Below, one piece after another: positions 25,433 to 33,423 of a stretch of 46,355 nucleotides of DNA. A program made the position numbers and the translations under genes. The stretch comes from Clostridium lentum (GTDB lineage Bacteria; Bacillota; Clostridia; Clostridiales; Clostridiaceae): positions 1 through 46,355 of the forward strand of contig NZ_JACOOQ010000021.1 in NCBI RefSeq assembly GCF_014287815.1, written 5' to 3'. The first letter of the stretch is position 1. The number at the start of each line of letters is the position of its first letter. Under the pieces are notes generated by a model. That model was not told the origin of the DNA, did not search any database, and worked only from the letters and a program-made list of their open reading frames with translations.

Positions 25433-26180
25433 CACTTTTTATTAATATTTTTATTCCAGATTTCTTAGATTTTCCATTGCTATTTATACTTTTTTTAATA
25501 TTACTTAAATCAATACTTTCCTTTTCAAAAAAAACCTTAAGTTGATTTCTTTCACTTTCCTCTGTATTTTTGGATAAATAAATCGCAAATAATATATATT
25601 TTCCTAAAGTCCCATTAGCCATTTTTTCTGATGAAATACGTTCCTTTTCTATTATTAAGTTAATTAACATTATAATATCATTAATACTAATGGCTATATC
25701 AGCTTTTGTACTAATTAAGACTTCTTTTTCTTCTAATGATAATCCTTGAAACTTAAACTCTTGTTTATCAATATAGCATCTAATTACTTGTCCTTTATTA
25801 TCAACTACTTTTTTAGATTCATTAACTATAAAATTAAAAGATTCTCTATAGTTATCTCTTATTTCAGCTAATAATAATATTATCTCATAATCAGATAAGT
25901 ATATATTTATTCCGCTATTCCTTTCTTTAATAATATAGCTTGTATCTTTTCTCTTAAGTAAATATAAATCTGAGAATAGCTTATAATTGCTATCAAAGTT
26001 TATTTGTTTATAATAATAATAATTTTCACTATCCCTACTATTAATATTCAATTCATTCATCTTACTTTTTTTTAACTTAGAACAATATTCTATAATGCTT
26101 TCTTCAGTAATTTTATATTTAATTATACTATCTGTTGATTCATTATTTTCTTTCAAAAACTTTAGTCCCCTTTTAGTCAC
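25410..26180 (-). CDS. unknown protein encoded just upstream of the retron ncRNA
   Basis: I do not recognise this protein (up to 256 residues). It is lysine- and glutamate-rich and mostly helical in the middle (LSDYEIILLLAEIRDNYRE; SINDIIMLINLIIEKE), with no obvious catalytic motif, signal peptide or membrane segment. The stop codon lies 12 bp from the retron a1 repeat on the same strand, so it may be part of the retron locus, for example a regulator or accessory effector, or a separate cargo gene. The GTG at 26180 has no good ribosome site. A TTG at 26156 has AGGGG about ten bases upstream and may be the true start. Confidence 0.65.
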   Translation of the reverse strand: MTKRGLKFLKENNESTDSIIKYKITEESIIEYCSKLKKSKMNELNINSRDSENYYYYKQINFDSNYKLFSDLYLLKRKDTSYIIKERNSGINIYLSDYEIILLLAEIRDNYRESFNFIVNESKKVVDNKGQVIRCYIDKQEFKFQGLSLEEKEVLISTKADIAISINDIIMLINLIIEKERISSEKMANGTLGKYILFAIYLSKNTEESERNQLKVFFEKESIDLSNIKKSINSNGKSKKSGIKILIKSDDLKTYI

Positions 26181-26190
26181 TTTTTTACAT

Positions 26191-26228
26191 AAAAAAACGG
26201 CTTAATTACTATAATTAGGCCGTTTTTT
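26191..26228. terminator. terminator next to tRNA-Arg, element side
   Basis: AACGGC-TAATTA and TAATTA-GCCGTT pair around a three-base loop with A-run and T-run flanks. It stops the tRNA-Arg transcript about ten bases after its 3' end. It also stands between the tRNA and the first element gene, so read-through into the retron region would have to pass it. Confidence 0.82.
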
Positions 26229-26238
26229 GTATTATACA

Positions 26239-26257
26239 TGGTACTCCCAACAGGAAT
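26239..26257. repeat. att-like site at the tRNA-Arg 3' end (proximal copy)
   Basis: These are the last 19 bases of tRNA-Arg (complement), repeated at 19252 with one mismatch. Integration at this site rebuilds the tRNA 3' end, so the gene stays functional. Confidence 0.7.
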
Positions 26258-26313
26258 CGAACCTGTATCTATCCCTTAGGAGGGGATTGTTCTATCCATT
26301 TAACTATAGGAGC
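26239..26313 (-). tRNA. tRNA-Arg (anticodon CCT)
   Basis: This 75-nt tRNA with encoded CCA has acceptor arms GCTCCTA and TGGGAGT, T-arm ACAGGTTCGATTCCTGT, and anticodon loop CTCCTAA giving CCT, which reads AGG. tRNA-Arg(CCT) is a frequent integration target. The gene has its own strong promoter at 26332-26360. Confidence 0.95.
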
Positions 26314-26331
26314 ATATCCACTACAATAACT

Positions 26332-26360
26332 ATTTTATTATAACTTTTTTGTTATGTCAA
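26332..26360 (-). promoter_or_regulatory. tRNA-Arg promoter
   Basis: On the minus strand TTGACA (26355-26360) and TAAAAT (26332-26337) are 17 bp apart. The start would be about 12 bases before the mature tRNA 5' end. Confidence 0.82.
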
Positions 26361-26369
26361 TTTCTTCTA

Positions 26370-27407
26370 TTATTCAAATCTAGGATTTTTTGATGATTTT
26401 ACAGTAACTCTATTATTGTTAATTAAAAATGTTATTATGAGATTATCATATGGTGTAGGTACTCTTCCTGCTTTTATTCCCACTACTATTTCATATTGCT
26501 GCCTACATGGTCCATAGCTAGATATAACCCTTGCATTTAAAATTCTTCCTTGACTTAAGCAAAAAGGAGTATTTTTACCAAAAGTTAAAAACACCTGATT
26601 TTCTATATAAGGAAAAAGCATATCCATTAAAGCTCTTTCAATGATTGAACATCTATTTTGTAGATTAATTTGTGGATTAACTGGAATTGCATACTTCATT
26701 CTAGGTGCAAATGGTGTTGGATAACTAACTAAGTTTTCTTCCATATCTATAGGTTGAAATTTTTCCATACTGATATTTTCTTGGCTACTAGCCTTTTTTT
26801 CAACAGCATTACTCATGATATCCTTATTCTTGTCATTATAATACCTACATTCATAAGCTTCTTTTACCTTATAATCTTTTACATATCCCCACTGTTCTAC
26901 AGCATTATAAGTCTTATTACTAGATTTAAATTTAATAATTACCTTACTTCCATATAATTCCTTATGAATTAAAAAAAATTCCCTATCACCATATATTATT
27001 GCTTTAATCACCATTGGTAATTCATTTCTAAAAATTTTATTTCTTATGGCTATTTTTTCTTCATCACTACAAGTATCTAAAAGCACTTCCAATCTTAAAT
27101 AATATAAGTTATTCTCATCACAACTCCAGCATCCTAAGACTTCATCTCTTAATTCACTTACCTTGCTATAATCATAATATTTTCCTATACTTAAAAACAA
27201 TTCTCCTGTTTCATCACTATGAGTTAAAGTATATCTTCTAGGTATTATTGCTCCATCATTATCTATATCATCAGCAAAGACAATGTTCAATTTTTCTTTA
27301 TTAAAATCACTCAAATTCATACCCTCTATTAAATTATCTTCATTGATAATATATGAAAAACTCCTAACTTTGCTTATGCTCTTTCTACACACATCTTTTG
27401 AATACAT
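26370..27407 (-). CDS. staygreen-family protein
   Basis: Residues about 35-150 match the bacterial staygreen domain: NKEKLNIVFADDI, the signature RRYTLTHSDETGELFLSIG, then VLGCW and LRLEVLLD. Plant staygreen removes Mg from chlorophyll. The role of the homologue in an anaerobe without chlorophyll is unknown, and metal or porphyrin chemistry is only a guess. The C-terminal 120 residues form a separate conserved part (MKYAIPVNPQINLQNRCSIIE...). The ATG at 27407 lacks a good ribosome site and lies a few bases from a -10-like TATACT. A TTG at codon 32 preceded by GAGGG may be the real start. It is divergent from plsC. Confidence 0.75.
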   Translation of the reverse strand: MYSKDVCRKSISKVRSFSYIINEDNLIEGMNLSDFNKEKLNIVFADDIDNDGAIIPRRYTLTHSDETGELFLSIGKYYDYSKVSELRDEVLGCWSCDENNLYYLRLEVLLDTCSDEEKIAIRNKIFRNELPMVIKAIIYGDREFFLIHKELYGSKVIIKFKSSNKTYNAVEQWGYVKDYKVKEAYECRYYNDKNKDIMSNAVEKKASSQENISMEKFQPIDMEENLVSYPTPFAPRMKYAIPVNPQINLQNRCSIIERALMDMLFPYIENQVFLTFGKNTPFCLSQGRILNARVISSYGPCRQQYEIVVGIKAGRVPTPYDNLIITFLINNNRVTVKSSKNPRFE

Positions 27408-27460
27408 AATAAATTTATAGTATACTGAAAAATGTACTAATATAATAGGAGTGAATTATT

Positions 27461-28186
27461 ATGATAAGAACGATTATTTGGTTTATATGGTTTTTCTTAA
27501 GTTTAATTATAAGTATTCCCTTCCTTCTAAGAGTTAAATATTTAGCTAAAAAAGGACGAATGGAAGAAAGCAATAATCTAACTAATAAATGTACTCGTAT
27601 ATGGGCAAATTCATTACTTAAAGTTGCAGGAGTAAATGTAAATGTACATGGATTAGAAAATCTTCCAAAAGACAAAACTGTACTATTTGTAGGAAATCAT
27701 CAAGGAAACTTTGATATACCAATATATTTAACTTCAATTCCTAATTTAATAGGCTTTATATCAAAAATTGAAGTAGAAAAAATCCCTCTAGTTACAGGCT
27801 GGATGAATGCTATGCATTGTGTATTTATGGATAGATTAAGCATAAGAAAATCTGGGGAAGCTATTATTAAAGGTATAAAAAACTTAAAAGCGGGATTTTC
27901 AATGGTTATCTTCCCAGAAGGAACTAGAAGTAAAGGTACTAAGATGGCAGAATTTAAAGCAGGAAGCTTTAAACTTGCCACAAAATCAAAGTGTCCTATA
28001 ATACCTATCACTATTAATGGTTCATACAAGATCATGGAACATGGTAATGGATTATGGATAAAAAAAGGCACTGTAGATTTCTATATACATAAAATGGTTG
28101 AAACTAATGGCTTATCTAAGGAAGAATTAGAAGAGCTACCAGCAAAAATTCAAGAAATTGTAGCTAGTAAGCTACCTGAAAAATAA
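27461..28186 (+). CDS. plsC: 1-acyl-sn-glycerol-3-phosphate acyltransferase
   Basis: This 241-residue membrane-associated acyltransferase makes phosphatidic acid from lysophosphatidic acid and an acyl donor. The catalytic HX4D box (H80 to D85 in NHQGNFD) and the substrate-binding FPEGTR (151-156) are present, along with an N-terminal hydrophobic helix. AGGAG precedes the ATG by nine bases. It is monocistronic and convergent with the MATE gene, with a shared terminator. Confidence 0.92.
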   Translation: MIRTIIWFIWFFLSLIISIPFLLRVKYLAKKGRMEESNNLTNKCTRIWANSLLKVAGVNVNVHGLENLPKDKTVLFVGNHQGNFDIPIYLTSIPNLIGFISKIEVEKIPLVTGWMNAMHCVFMDRLSIRKSGEAIIKGIKNLKAGFSMVIFPEGTRSKGTKMAEFKAGSFKLATKSKCPIIPITINGSYKIMEHGNGLWIKKGTVDFYIHKMVETNGLSKEELEELPAKIQEIVASKLPEK

Positions 28187-28234
28187 AAAAATCTGTATAA
28201 GGAAAATTATAAATTCCCTTATACAGATTTTTTA
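28185..28234. terminator. bidirectional terminator between plsC and MATE gene
   Basis: ATCTGTATAAGG and CCTTATACAGAT pair perfectly around a loop, with A-run and T-run flanks. It serves both convergent genes. Confidence 0.9.
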
Positions 28235-29584
28235 GTTTATAACATTTTTAATCCACTTACATGACTTCAATCTAGAAATACTAAATGATACTTTAACAAG
28301 TTCCTCAGAACAGATTAGGAAAAATACAACTTCCACTGGCATCTTTAATACTATAGCTGCAAAAAAGGCTATTGGTACTGCATAAAACCAAACTGTACCA
28401 AGTTGTACTAGCATTGTATATAAAGTATCTCCGCCACCTCTAAATACACCTATTATCAATACTGTATTAAAGAATCTTAAAGCTGAAAAAATTGCCATTA
28501 TTCTTAATACTCTAATAGTATCTGCACATGCTTCTGCACTTACATCAAAAGGTTTCACTATTAATGGTGCTGCTATCCATATTATTATTCCTAAAATAAA
28601 CCCTGCAATCGGTGCAAGAATACTAATCCTTTTAGAATAATCTATAGCTACTTCCTCTTCTTCTGCTCCAATTTTATTTCCTATAATTATGGCTGCTGCT
28701 GCACCTAAGCCTGTACAAATAACCATAAACATATTATTTAACGTATTTGCTATTTGCATTGTAGCTACAGCTCTTGTGCCAATAAATGAATATGATACTG
28801 TATAAGCTGTCATACCTAGCGACCATACAAGCTCATTTAAAATTACAGAAGTTGAAACCTTAAAATAACCTTTTATATCTTTAAAACTAAAATCAAATAA
28901 TTCTCTTACCTTTGCTGCTACTATATTCTTACCTATATAAACATTACCAAGAATATATATAAATTCTATTATTCTGGCAATGGTCGTTGCTAAAGCTGCT
29001 CCTGCCACCCCCATTTTTGGTGCTCCAAGATTACCAAATATAAATACCCAGTTTAATACTGCATTACATAAAACACCTATTAAACTAGCATACATAGGTA
29101 TAGATGGCTGTCCTGTACTTCTTAGTGCTGAAGAAAGACATTGACTTAAGTTAACAAATATTGTACTTATAGCTACAATCCTTAAATATTGTGAACCTAA
29201 CTGTATTACTTCAATATCATTTGATAATATTCCCATTATTTTATGAGGAAAAACAAAGGCTGCCAAACCAAATATCATTGTTGCAATAAATCCAATAGTA
29301 ATATCAATTCCTAACATCTTCTTTATGTCTTTAACATTTTTCTTACCCCAAAACTGAGCCATAAATATATTGGCTCCTGCATTTATACCCATTATACATA
29401 AAGTAAATATAAAGAAATATTGATTTGCTAATCCTACTGCTGCTATAGGAGTTTCTCCTAATTTACCAATCATGAGGTTGTCCACTAGATTTAATGACGT
29501 TGTTATTAAATTTTGTAATGCAATAGGAATTGCCAATGTAAGCATTGCTTTTAAAAATACCTTATCTTCTAAAATTTTTCCCAT
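28232..29584 (-). CDS. MATE family efflux transporter
   Basis: The 450-residue transporter has about twelve hydrophobic segments and an internal twofold repeat typical of MATE proteins: N-lobe LTLAIPIALQNLITTSLNLVDN, and C-lobe FKVSTSVILNELVWSLGMTAY. MATE pumps export drugs, dyes or metabolites in exchange for Na+ or H+. The substrate is not predictable. The ATG follows AAAGGTGAG. Its 130-base leader contains a promoter, a small ORF and an intrinsic terminator, so expression is probably controlled by attenuation. Confidence 0.9.
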   Translation of the reverse strand: MGKILEDKVFLKAMLTLAIPIALQNLITTSLNLVDNLMIGKLGETPIAAVGLANQYFFIFTLCIMGINAGANIFMAQFWGKKNVKDIKKMLGIDITIGFIATMIFGLAAFVFPHKIMGILSNDIEVIQLGSQYLRIVAISTIFVNLSQCLSSALRSTGQPSIPMYASLIGVLCNAVLNWVFIFGNLGAPKMGVAGAALATTIARIIEFIYILGNVYIGKNIVAAKVRELFDFSFKDIKGYFKVSTSVILNELVWSLGMTAYTVSYSFIGTRAVATMQIANTLNNMFMVICTGLGAAAAIIIGNKIGAEEEEVAIDYSKRISILAPIAGFILGIIIWIAAPLIVKPFDVSAEACADTIRVLRIMAIFSALRFFNTVLIIGVFRGGGDTLYTMLVQLGTVWFYAVPIAFFAAIVLKMPVEVVFFLICSEELVKVSFSISRLKSCKWIKNVIN

Positions 29585-29612
29585 TTTTTCTCACCTTTCA
29601 CAATTTTCTTTT

Positions 29613-29661
29613 AAAAAAATAGAGCAAATGGGTAGTATTTAAGCCGCCCATCTGCTCTATT
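29613..29661 (-). promoter_or_regulatory. attenuator (intrinsic terminator) in the MATE leader
   Basis: On the minus strand 15-base arms (29647-29661 and 29618-29632) pair with one mismatch and are followed by seven T. The hairpin lies between the predicted promoter and the MATE start codon, only about 30 bases upstream of it. No minus-strand gene precedes it, so it must act on the MATE transcript itself. Confidence 0.7.
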
Positions 29662-29692
29662 GATAAAATAACACAATATACAATAATTTCAT
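29657..29692 (-). CDS. putative leader peptide upstream of MATE gene (11 aa)
   Basis: ATG at 29690-29692 begins a short frame MKLLYIVLFYQ, whose stop codon lies in the first bases of the attenuator stem. This placement is what ribosome-dependent attenuation needs. A second frame from an ATG further upstream runs through the hairpin. Neither has a strong ribosome binding site, so translation is uncertain. Confidence 0.3.
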   Translation of the reverse strand: MKLLYIVLFYQ

Positions 29693-29723
29693 ACTGTCTC
29701 ATAATTGCTATTTTCAATTTGAT

Positions 29724-29752
29724 ATTTTGAACTATTTTCTCCTACTTGTCAA
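29724..29752 (-). promoter_or_regulatory. MATE gene promoter
   Basis: On the minus strand TTGACA (29747-29752) and CAAAAT (29724-29729) are 17 bp apart. The start would be near 29717, giving a leader of about 130 nt. The rest of the 387-base gap to the helicase gene (29753-29971) is AT-rich and shows no gene. Confidence 0.65.
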
Positions 29753-29971
29753 CTATATAAACACTTATTTTTTTTATTTTTATGCAAATAAACTCATTTT
29801 TATTTACTAAGTTTTAGTATTTTTTAATTTTTACAATAAATACTTAGTGCATAAATTATTGTTTTACTATATACTAAGATAAGTTATAAAAATAGTTGTG
29901 CTGAATAATTATTTTAATTAGTAGATTAAAATTTATAAATAAAAATATATTGAAAAGAAAGAGGATACTAT

Positions 29972-31552
29972 ATGACAAAATTAACATTTAATGACTTAGG
30001 ATTGAAAGAGGGATTATTAAAAGCTATAACAGATTTAGGCTTTACTACTCCATCAGATATCCAAGCCGAAGCTATTCCAGTAGCTTTAAACGGGCAAGAT
30101 ATCATTGGCCAAGCTCAGACAGGTACTGGAAAAACAGCTGCTTTTGGACTTCCAATGCTAAACAACATAGCTAATAGAAAGGCAATAAGTTCAATTATCT
30201 TAGCACCAACAAGAGAATTAGCTATACAAGTTCACGATGAATTAGTTAAGCTTGCAAAATATGAAAAATTAAACGTAGTTGCTGTCTACGGTGGTGCACC
30301 AATACACAACCAAATAAGAGACATAAAGAAAGCTAACATAGTTGTAGGAACTCCAGGAAGAGTTTTAGACCATATAAGAAGAGGTACTTTACCTTTAGAT
30401 TCAGTTGAATTCTTAGTATTAGATGAAGCTGATGAAATGTTAAACATGGGATTCATTGATGATATGGAAGAAATAATGAAGAGTATTCCTGAAGAAAGAC
30501 AAACTCTTTTATTCTCAGCAACAATGCCTTCTCAAATCAAAAAATTAACTAAGAAATATTTAAAAGAAGATTCTGTACATATTGCTATTGCTAGAAAAGA
30601 ATTGACTGGCTCAACAATTACTCAAAACTTTTTTGAAGTTAATAATAATGAAAGGTTTGAAACTTTATGCAGATTAATAGATTTCGATAATCCATCTGCT
30701 GGTATCATCTTCTGTAAAACAAAAAAAGGTGTTGATGATTTAGTTTCATCTATGCAAAGCAGAGGATATATGGTTGAAGGAATGCACGGAGATATGTCTC
30801 AAATTCAAAGAATGAAGACTTTAGCTAAATTTAAGAACGGATCATTAAAATTCTTAGTTGCAACAGATGTTGCTGCTAGAGGAATCGACGTTGATGGCGT
30901 AACTCATGTATTTAACTATGAATTACCACAAGACATTGAATCTTATGTTCATAGAATTGGTAGAACTGGTAGAGCAGGAAGAACTGGTACTGCTTACAGC
31001 ATAATTTCACCAAGAGAATTTGGTTTCTTAAATCAAATTAAAAAAGTAACTAAGAGTAATATAGTAAAAAAATCTGTACCTACAGTTGAAGAAATTTACA
31101 ATAACAAATTTGCTATACTTTTAGAAGAAGTAAGTACAATAATTGAAGACAATACTGATACTTCAAGATTTACAAAAATTGCAGAAGAGCTTACAGAAAA
31201 GTTTAATGCAACAGATGTAATTGCATCATTAATACAAAACCAATTTAAAAATAAATTATCATTTGATTACAAAAACAACGAAATAGCTTCTCCTAAGAAA
31301 GAAGATGTTAGATTATTCTTCTCAGCTGGTAAGAGAGATGGATTAACAATAAAATTATTATTAAACTATATCAAAGATAATGCTAAGGTTGGCGGACGTC
31401 AAATAAGAGATATAGATATATTAGAAAACTTCACATTTGTAAATGTTGATTACAGCATTCATAAACAAATACTTGAAAAATGCTCTGGAAAGAAAATTAA
31501 CAAGAGAAAAGTAAATGTAGAAGTTGCTAACAAAAGCAGAAAAAGAAAATAA
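29972..31552 (+). CDS. DEAD-box RNA helicase with DbpA-type RNA-binding domain
   Basis: The 526-residue ATP-dependent RNA helicase has the motifs AQTGTGKT (48-55), PTRELA, TPGR, VLDEADEML, SAT, ARGIDV and HRIGRTGRAG. From about residue 440 there is a DbpA/CsdA RNA-binding domain (VRLFFSAGKRDGL...). A basic KSRKRK tail ends it. Such helicases work in ribosome assembly and cold adaptation. It is longer than E. coli DbpA and could equally be called DeaD/CshA. AGAGG precedes the ATG. It is monocistronic. Confidence 0.92.
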   Translation: MTKLTFNDLGLKEGLLKAITDLGFTTPSDIQAEAIPVALNGQDIIGQAQTGTGKTAAFGLPMLNNIANRKAISSIILAPTRELAIQVHDELVKLAKYEKLNVVAVYGGAPIHNQIRDIKKANIVVGTPGRVLDHIRRGTLPLDSVEFLVLDEADEMLNMGFIDDMEEIMKSIPEERQTLLFSATMPSQIKKLTKKYLKEDSVHIAIARKELTGSTITQNFFEVNNNERFETLCRLIDFDNPSAGIIFCKTKKGVDDLVSSMQSRGYMVEGMHGDMSQIQRMKTLAKFKNGSLKFLVATDVAARGIDVDGVTHVFNYELPQDIESYVHRIGRTGRAGRTGTAYSIISPREFGFLNQIKKVTKSNIVKKSVPTVEEIYNNKFAILLEEVSTIIEDNTDTSRFTKIAEELTEKFNATDVIASLIQNQFKNKLSFDYKNNEIASPKKEDVRLFFSAGKRDGLTIKLLLNYIKDNAKVGGRQIRDIDILENFTFVNVDYSIHKQILEKCSGKKINKRKVNVEVANKSRKRK

Positions 31553-31557
31553 TTTTT

Positions 31558-31599
31558 ATAAAAAAAGATAAAGAAATTTTTACTTCTTTATCTTTTTTT
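31558..31599. terminator. bidirectional terminator after the helicase gene
   Basis: AAAAAAAGATAAAGAA and its complement enclose a short loop. It serves the helicase gene and overlaps the last codons of the convergent gene at 31580. Confidence 0.82.
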
Positions 31600-31885
31600 C
31601 TACACCTTCTAATAAATATTCTAAATGAGAAACATCTACATTTTCTCTCTTAAGCATTTTTATTCTTTCCTTAGCTTTAGATACAGTTTCTTTAGCCTCT
31701 TGAAAATCTTTGCCTTTTGCTGCATTACTAGCATAAGCTATAAGATAATCAATCTTTAATACTAATTCTGCCAAATCTTCCCTTTCATCATTTACTAAAT
31801 CACATAAAAGACCATATATTTTAGGTGTTGTATTTCTCTTTGAATCTCTTAATAAGTCATTATTTGTGCTATTATATTTTGCCAT
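31580..31885 (-). CDS. small helical protein of unknown function (101 aa)
   Basis: The protein is charged and helical (LAELVLKIDYLIAYASNAAKGKDFQEAKETV...HLEYLLEGVEKKIKK), with no signal peptide, membrane segment or metal motif. I do not recognise a family. GGAGG lies seven bases ahead of the ATG, so it is very likely translated. It is monocistronic, between the helicase and a deacetylase. The C-terminal repeats of helix-forming residues suggest a coiled coil or helical hairpin. Confidence 0.72.
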   Translation of the reverse strand: MAKYNSTNNDLLRDSKRNTTPKIYGLLCDLVNDEREDLAELVLKIDYLIAYASNAAKGKDFQEAKETVSKAKERIKMLKRENVDVSHLEYLLEGVEKKIKK

Positions 31886-32002
31886 ATAGTTACCTCCATA
31901 ACTGTTATCCTAATAAAATATCTATTATTTCACTAAAAATAGCCAGCTATTATATAATATTATTATTTCTAAATATATTAAATTAATTATGGCACATGAT
32001 TT

Positions 32003-32929
32003 TTATTCTGTAAATGGAGAAAAAATACTGCTAAAACTATCCATAGACATCGGTGATATTCTCACCCTCTTTAAGGTATATAAACCATCATTTATACTAG
32101 CAAAACCATATTCAGTGGTTACTGCTGCCTTAATACCAAGTTGTGCATCTAAACTCACAGTGGTATCATCATACTTACCTGCTGGATAGCATAAAAACTT
32201 ACTATCTACTCCAATATTCTCCTTAAGAAATTCTTTTCCATCTTCTATAGTCATCTTTTGATCCGCAAGTGAGGCTCCACCTAATTCAAAATGATATGCT
32301 GTATGATTTTCAATTTCCATTCCATGTTCCTTCATTTCTTTTAACATATCTGTACTCATATAGTAACCATCTTTGTCTGTATTATTGGTTATTATAAAAA
32401 ATGTTGCCTTCATACCGTACTCTTTTAATATAGGATATGCCTCTGTATAATTATCAGCATAACCATCATCAAAAGTTATAGCTACAGGCTTTACTGGTAC
32501 CTTACCTGTTTCAAAAGCTTCGTATACCTCTTCTAAAGACATTGTAGTAAATCCATTATCATTAAGCCAAGCCATTTGTTCATTAAAGAGTTCAGGTGCT
32601 ACCATCAAACTATTATCAGGATAATCAGCGCATATAGAATGATACATTAAAATTGGAATTCTCACTTCTTCTGGTGCAATGTTTATATACTTTACCTCCG
32701 TTGTATCTGCTTTCTCATTTACTCCTTCCTCTACTGTTTCCAAATTGCCTTCTTCATTACTTACAGAACTAGGAGCTTCACTTACTTCCTCACCTGTGCT
32801 CTCTTGCTTTTCTGCTTTAATAGAATTATATTTATTCTTGCTATTTTTTTCTTTTATAATCACTACACTTCCTATAATTAATATTATAGCAACTAAAATT
32901 AAAAGATTTTTCTTTTTATTTTTTATCAT
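32003..32929 (-). CDS. membrane-anchored polysaccharide deacetylase
   Basis: The 308-residue protein has a basic N-terminus, one membrane helix (about 8-25), an acidic low-complexity stalk (35-80) and a NodB domain. Metal and catalytic residues are visible in TFDDGYADN (D154, D155) and ENHTAYH (H209, H213). Family members remove acetyl or N-acetyl groups from peptidoglycan or surface polysaccharides outside the cell. The domain resembles the PgaB/IcaB and PdaC-like groups, and the exact substrate is not predictable. GAGGAGG precedes the ATG. Confidence 0.9.
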   Translation of the reverse strand: MIKNKKKNLLILVAIILIIGSVVIIKEKNSKNKYNSIKAEKQESTGEEVSEAPSSVSNEEGNLETVEEGVNEKADTTEVKYINIAPEEVRIPILMYHSICADYPDNSLMVAPELFNEQMAWLNDNGFTTMSLEEVYEAFETGKVPVKPVAITFDDGYADNYTEAYPILKEYGMKATFFIITNNTDKDGYYMSTDMLKEMKEHGMEIENHTAYHFELGGASLADQKMTIEDGKEFLKENIGVDSKFLCYPAGKYDDTTVSLDAQLGIKAAVTTEYGFASINDGLYTLKRVRISPMSMDSFSSIFSPFTE

Positions 32930-33106
32930 AAATTCCTCCTCATACTAATTACTACTATAAATCTTATTATACTTTTAAATCTTTGTAAATTTATTTTAAA
33001 GCTATATTTTCTTAATTTTTTTCAATATTTTATTAAATATTTCAAAACTTTAATATATAATTGTATATATTGAATTTATTAGGTGGATTATGATAAATAT
33101 ATATAT

Positions 33107-33156
33107 TAAAAAACATCCAGAAAGTAAGATTAGAATCTTTCTTTCTGGATGTTTTT
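33107..33156. terminator. terminator after the small gene at 33158
   Basis: AAAAACATCCAGAAAG pairs with CTTTCTGGATGTTTTT around a short spacer, with a T-run on both sides. It ends the minus-strand small gene. Confidence 0.85.
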
Positions 33157-33157
33157 A

Positions 33158-33337
33158 TTACTTTTCTTGTAAAAGCTTCTTTAATTTATTTTGAACTAAC
33201 CATAGTTTTTTTTGTTTTCTGTTATATGCTACAAGCTTATTTTTATTATTCTTACTTTCTTCCATAAGCTTAATATATTTTTCATCTGCAATATTTAATG
33301 CATCTTCAATTACTAAAAGTTCTTCTTTAGTAAACAT
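33158..33337 (-). CDS. small helical protein (59 aa), unknown
   Basis: The protein is lysine-rich with two predicted helices (KEELLVIEDALNIADEKYIKLMEE and AYNRKQKKLWLVQNKLKKLL) and no recognised domain. The start at 33337 is supported by GGAGGG six to seven bases upstream. An in-frame ATG 30 bases earlier has no site. It has its own terminator and is probably monocistronic. Confidence 0.65.
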   Translation of the reverse strand: MFTKEELLVIEDALNIADEKYIKLMEESKNNKNKLVAYNRKQKKLWLVQNKLKKLLQEK

Positions 33338-33423
33338 ATCTAGCCCTCCATTCATCAAATTAATCAATAATAGTTACCCTTAATTATATCATTATTTTCA
33401 CTAAAATATTGTTTAAAATGAAT

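Larger units (their letters stand above)
19252..26257. mobile_element. integrated element in tRNA-Arg(CCT) carrying a retron, about 7 kb, decayed
   Basis: The element is bounded by a direct repeat of the tRNA-Arg 3' end (19252-19270 and 26239-26257, 18 of 19 bases identical). It contains a tyrosine integrase remnant, an IS copy, a DUF3990 gene, a sortase-anchored protein remnant and a retron with an extra gene. The original terminator of the tRNA seems to be left beyond the far repeat, and a new one sits inside the element next to the tRNA. These features fit site-specific integration at a tRNA gene. Because the integrase lacks its N-terminus, the element is probably no longer mobile on its own. 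Confidence 0.72.

Noticed and set aside
27700..28071. 123-codon minus-strand open frame
   Set aside because: Antisense to plsC, whose catalytic motifs are in the other frame; no ribosome site.
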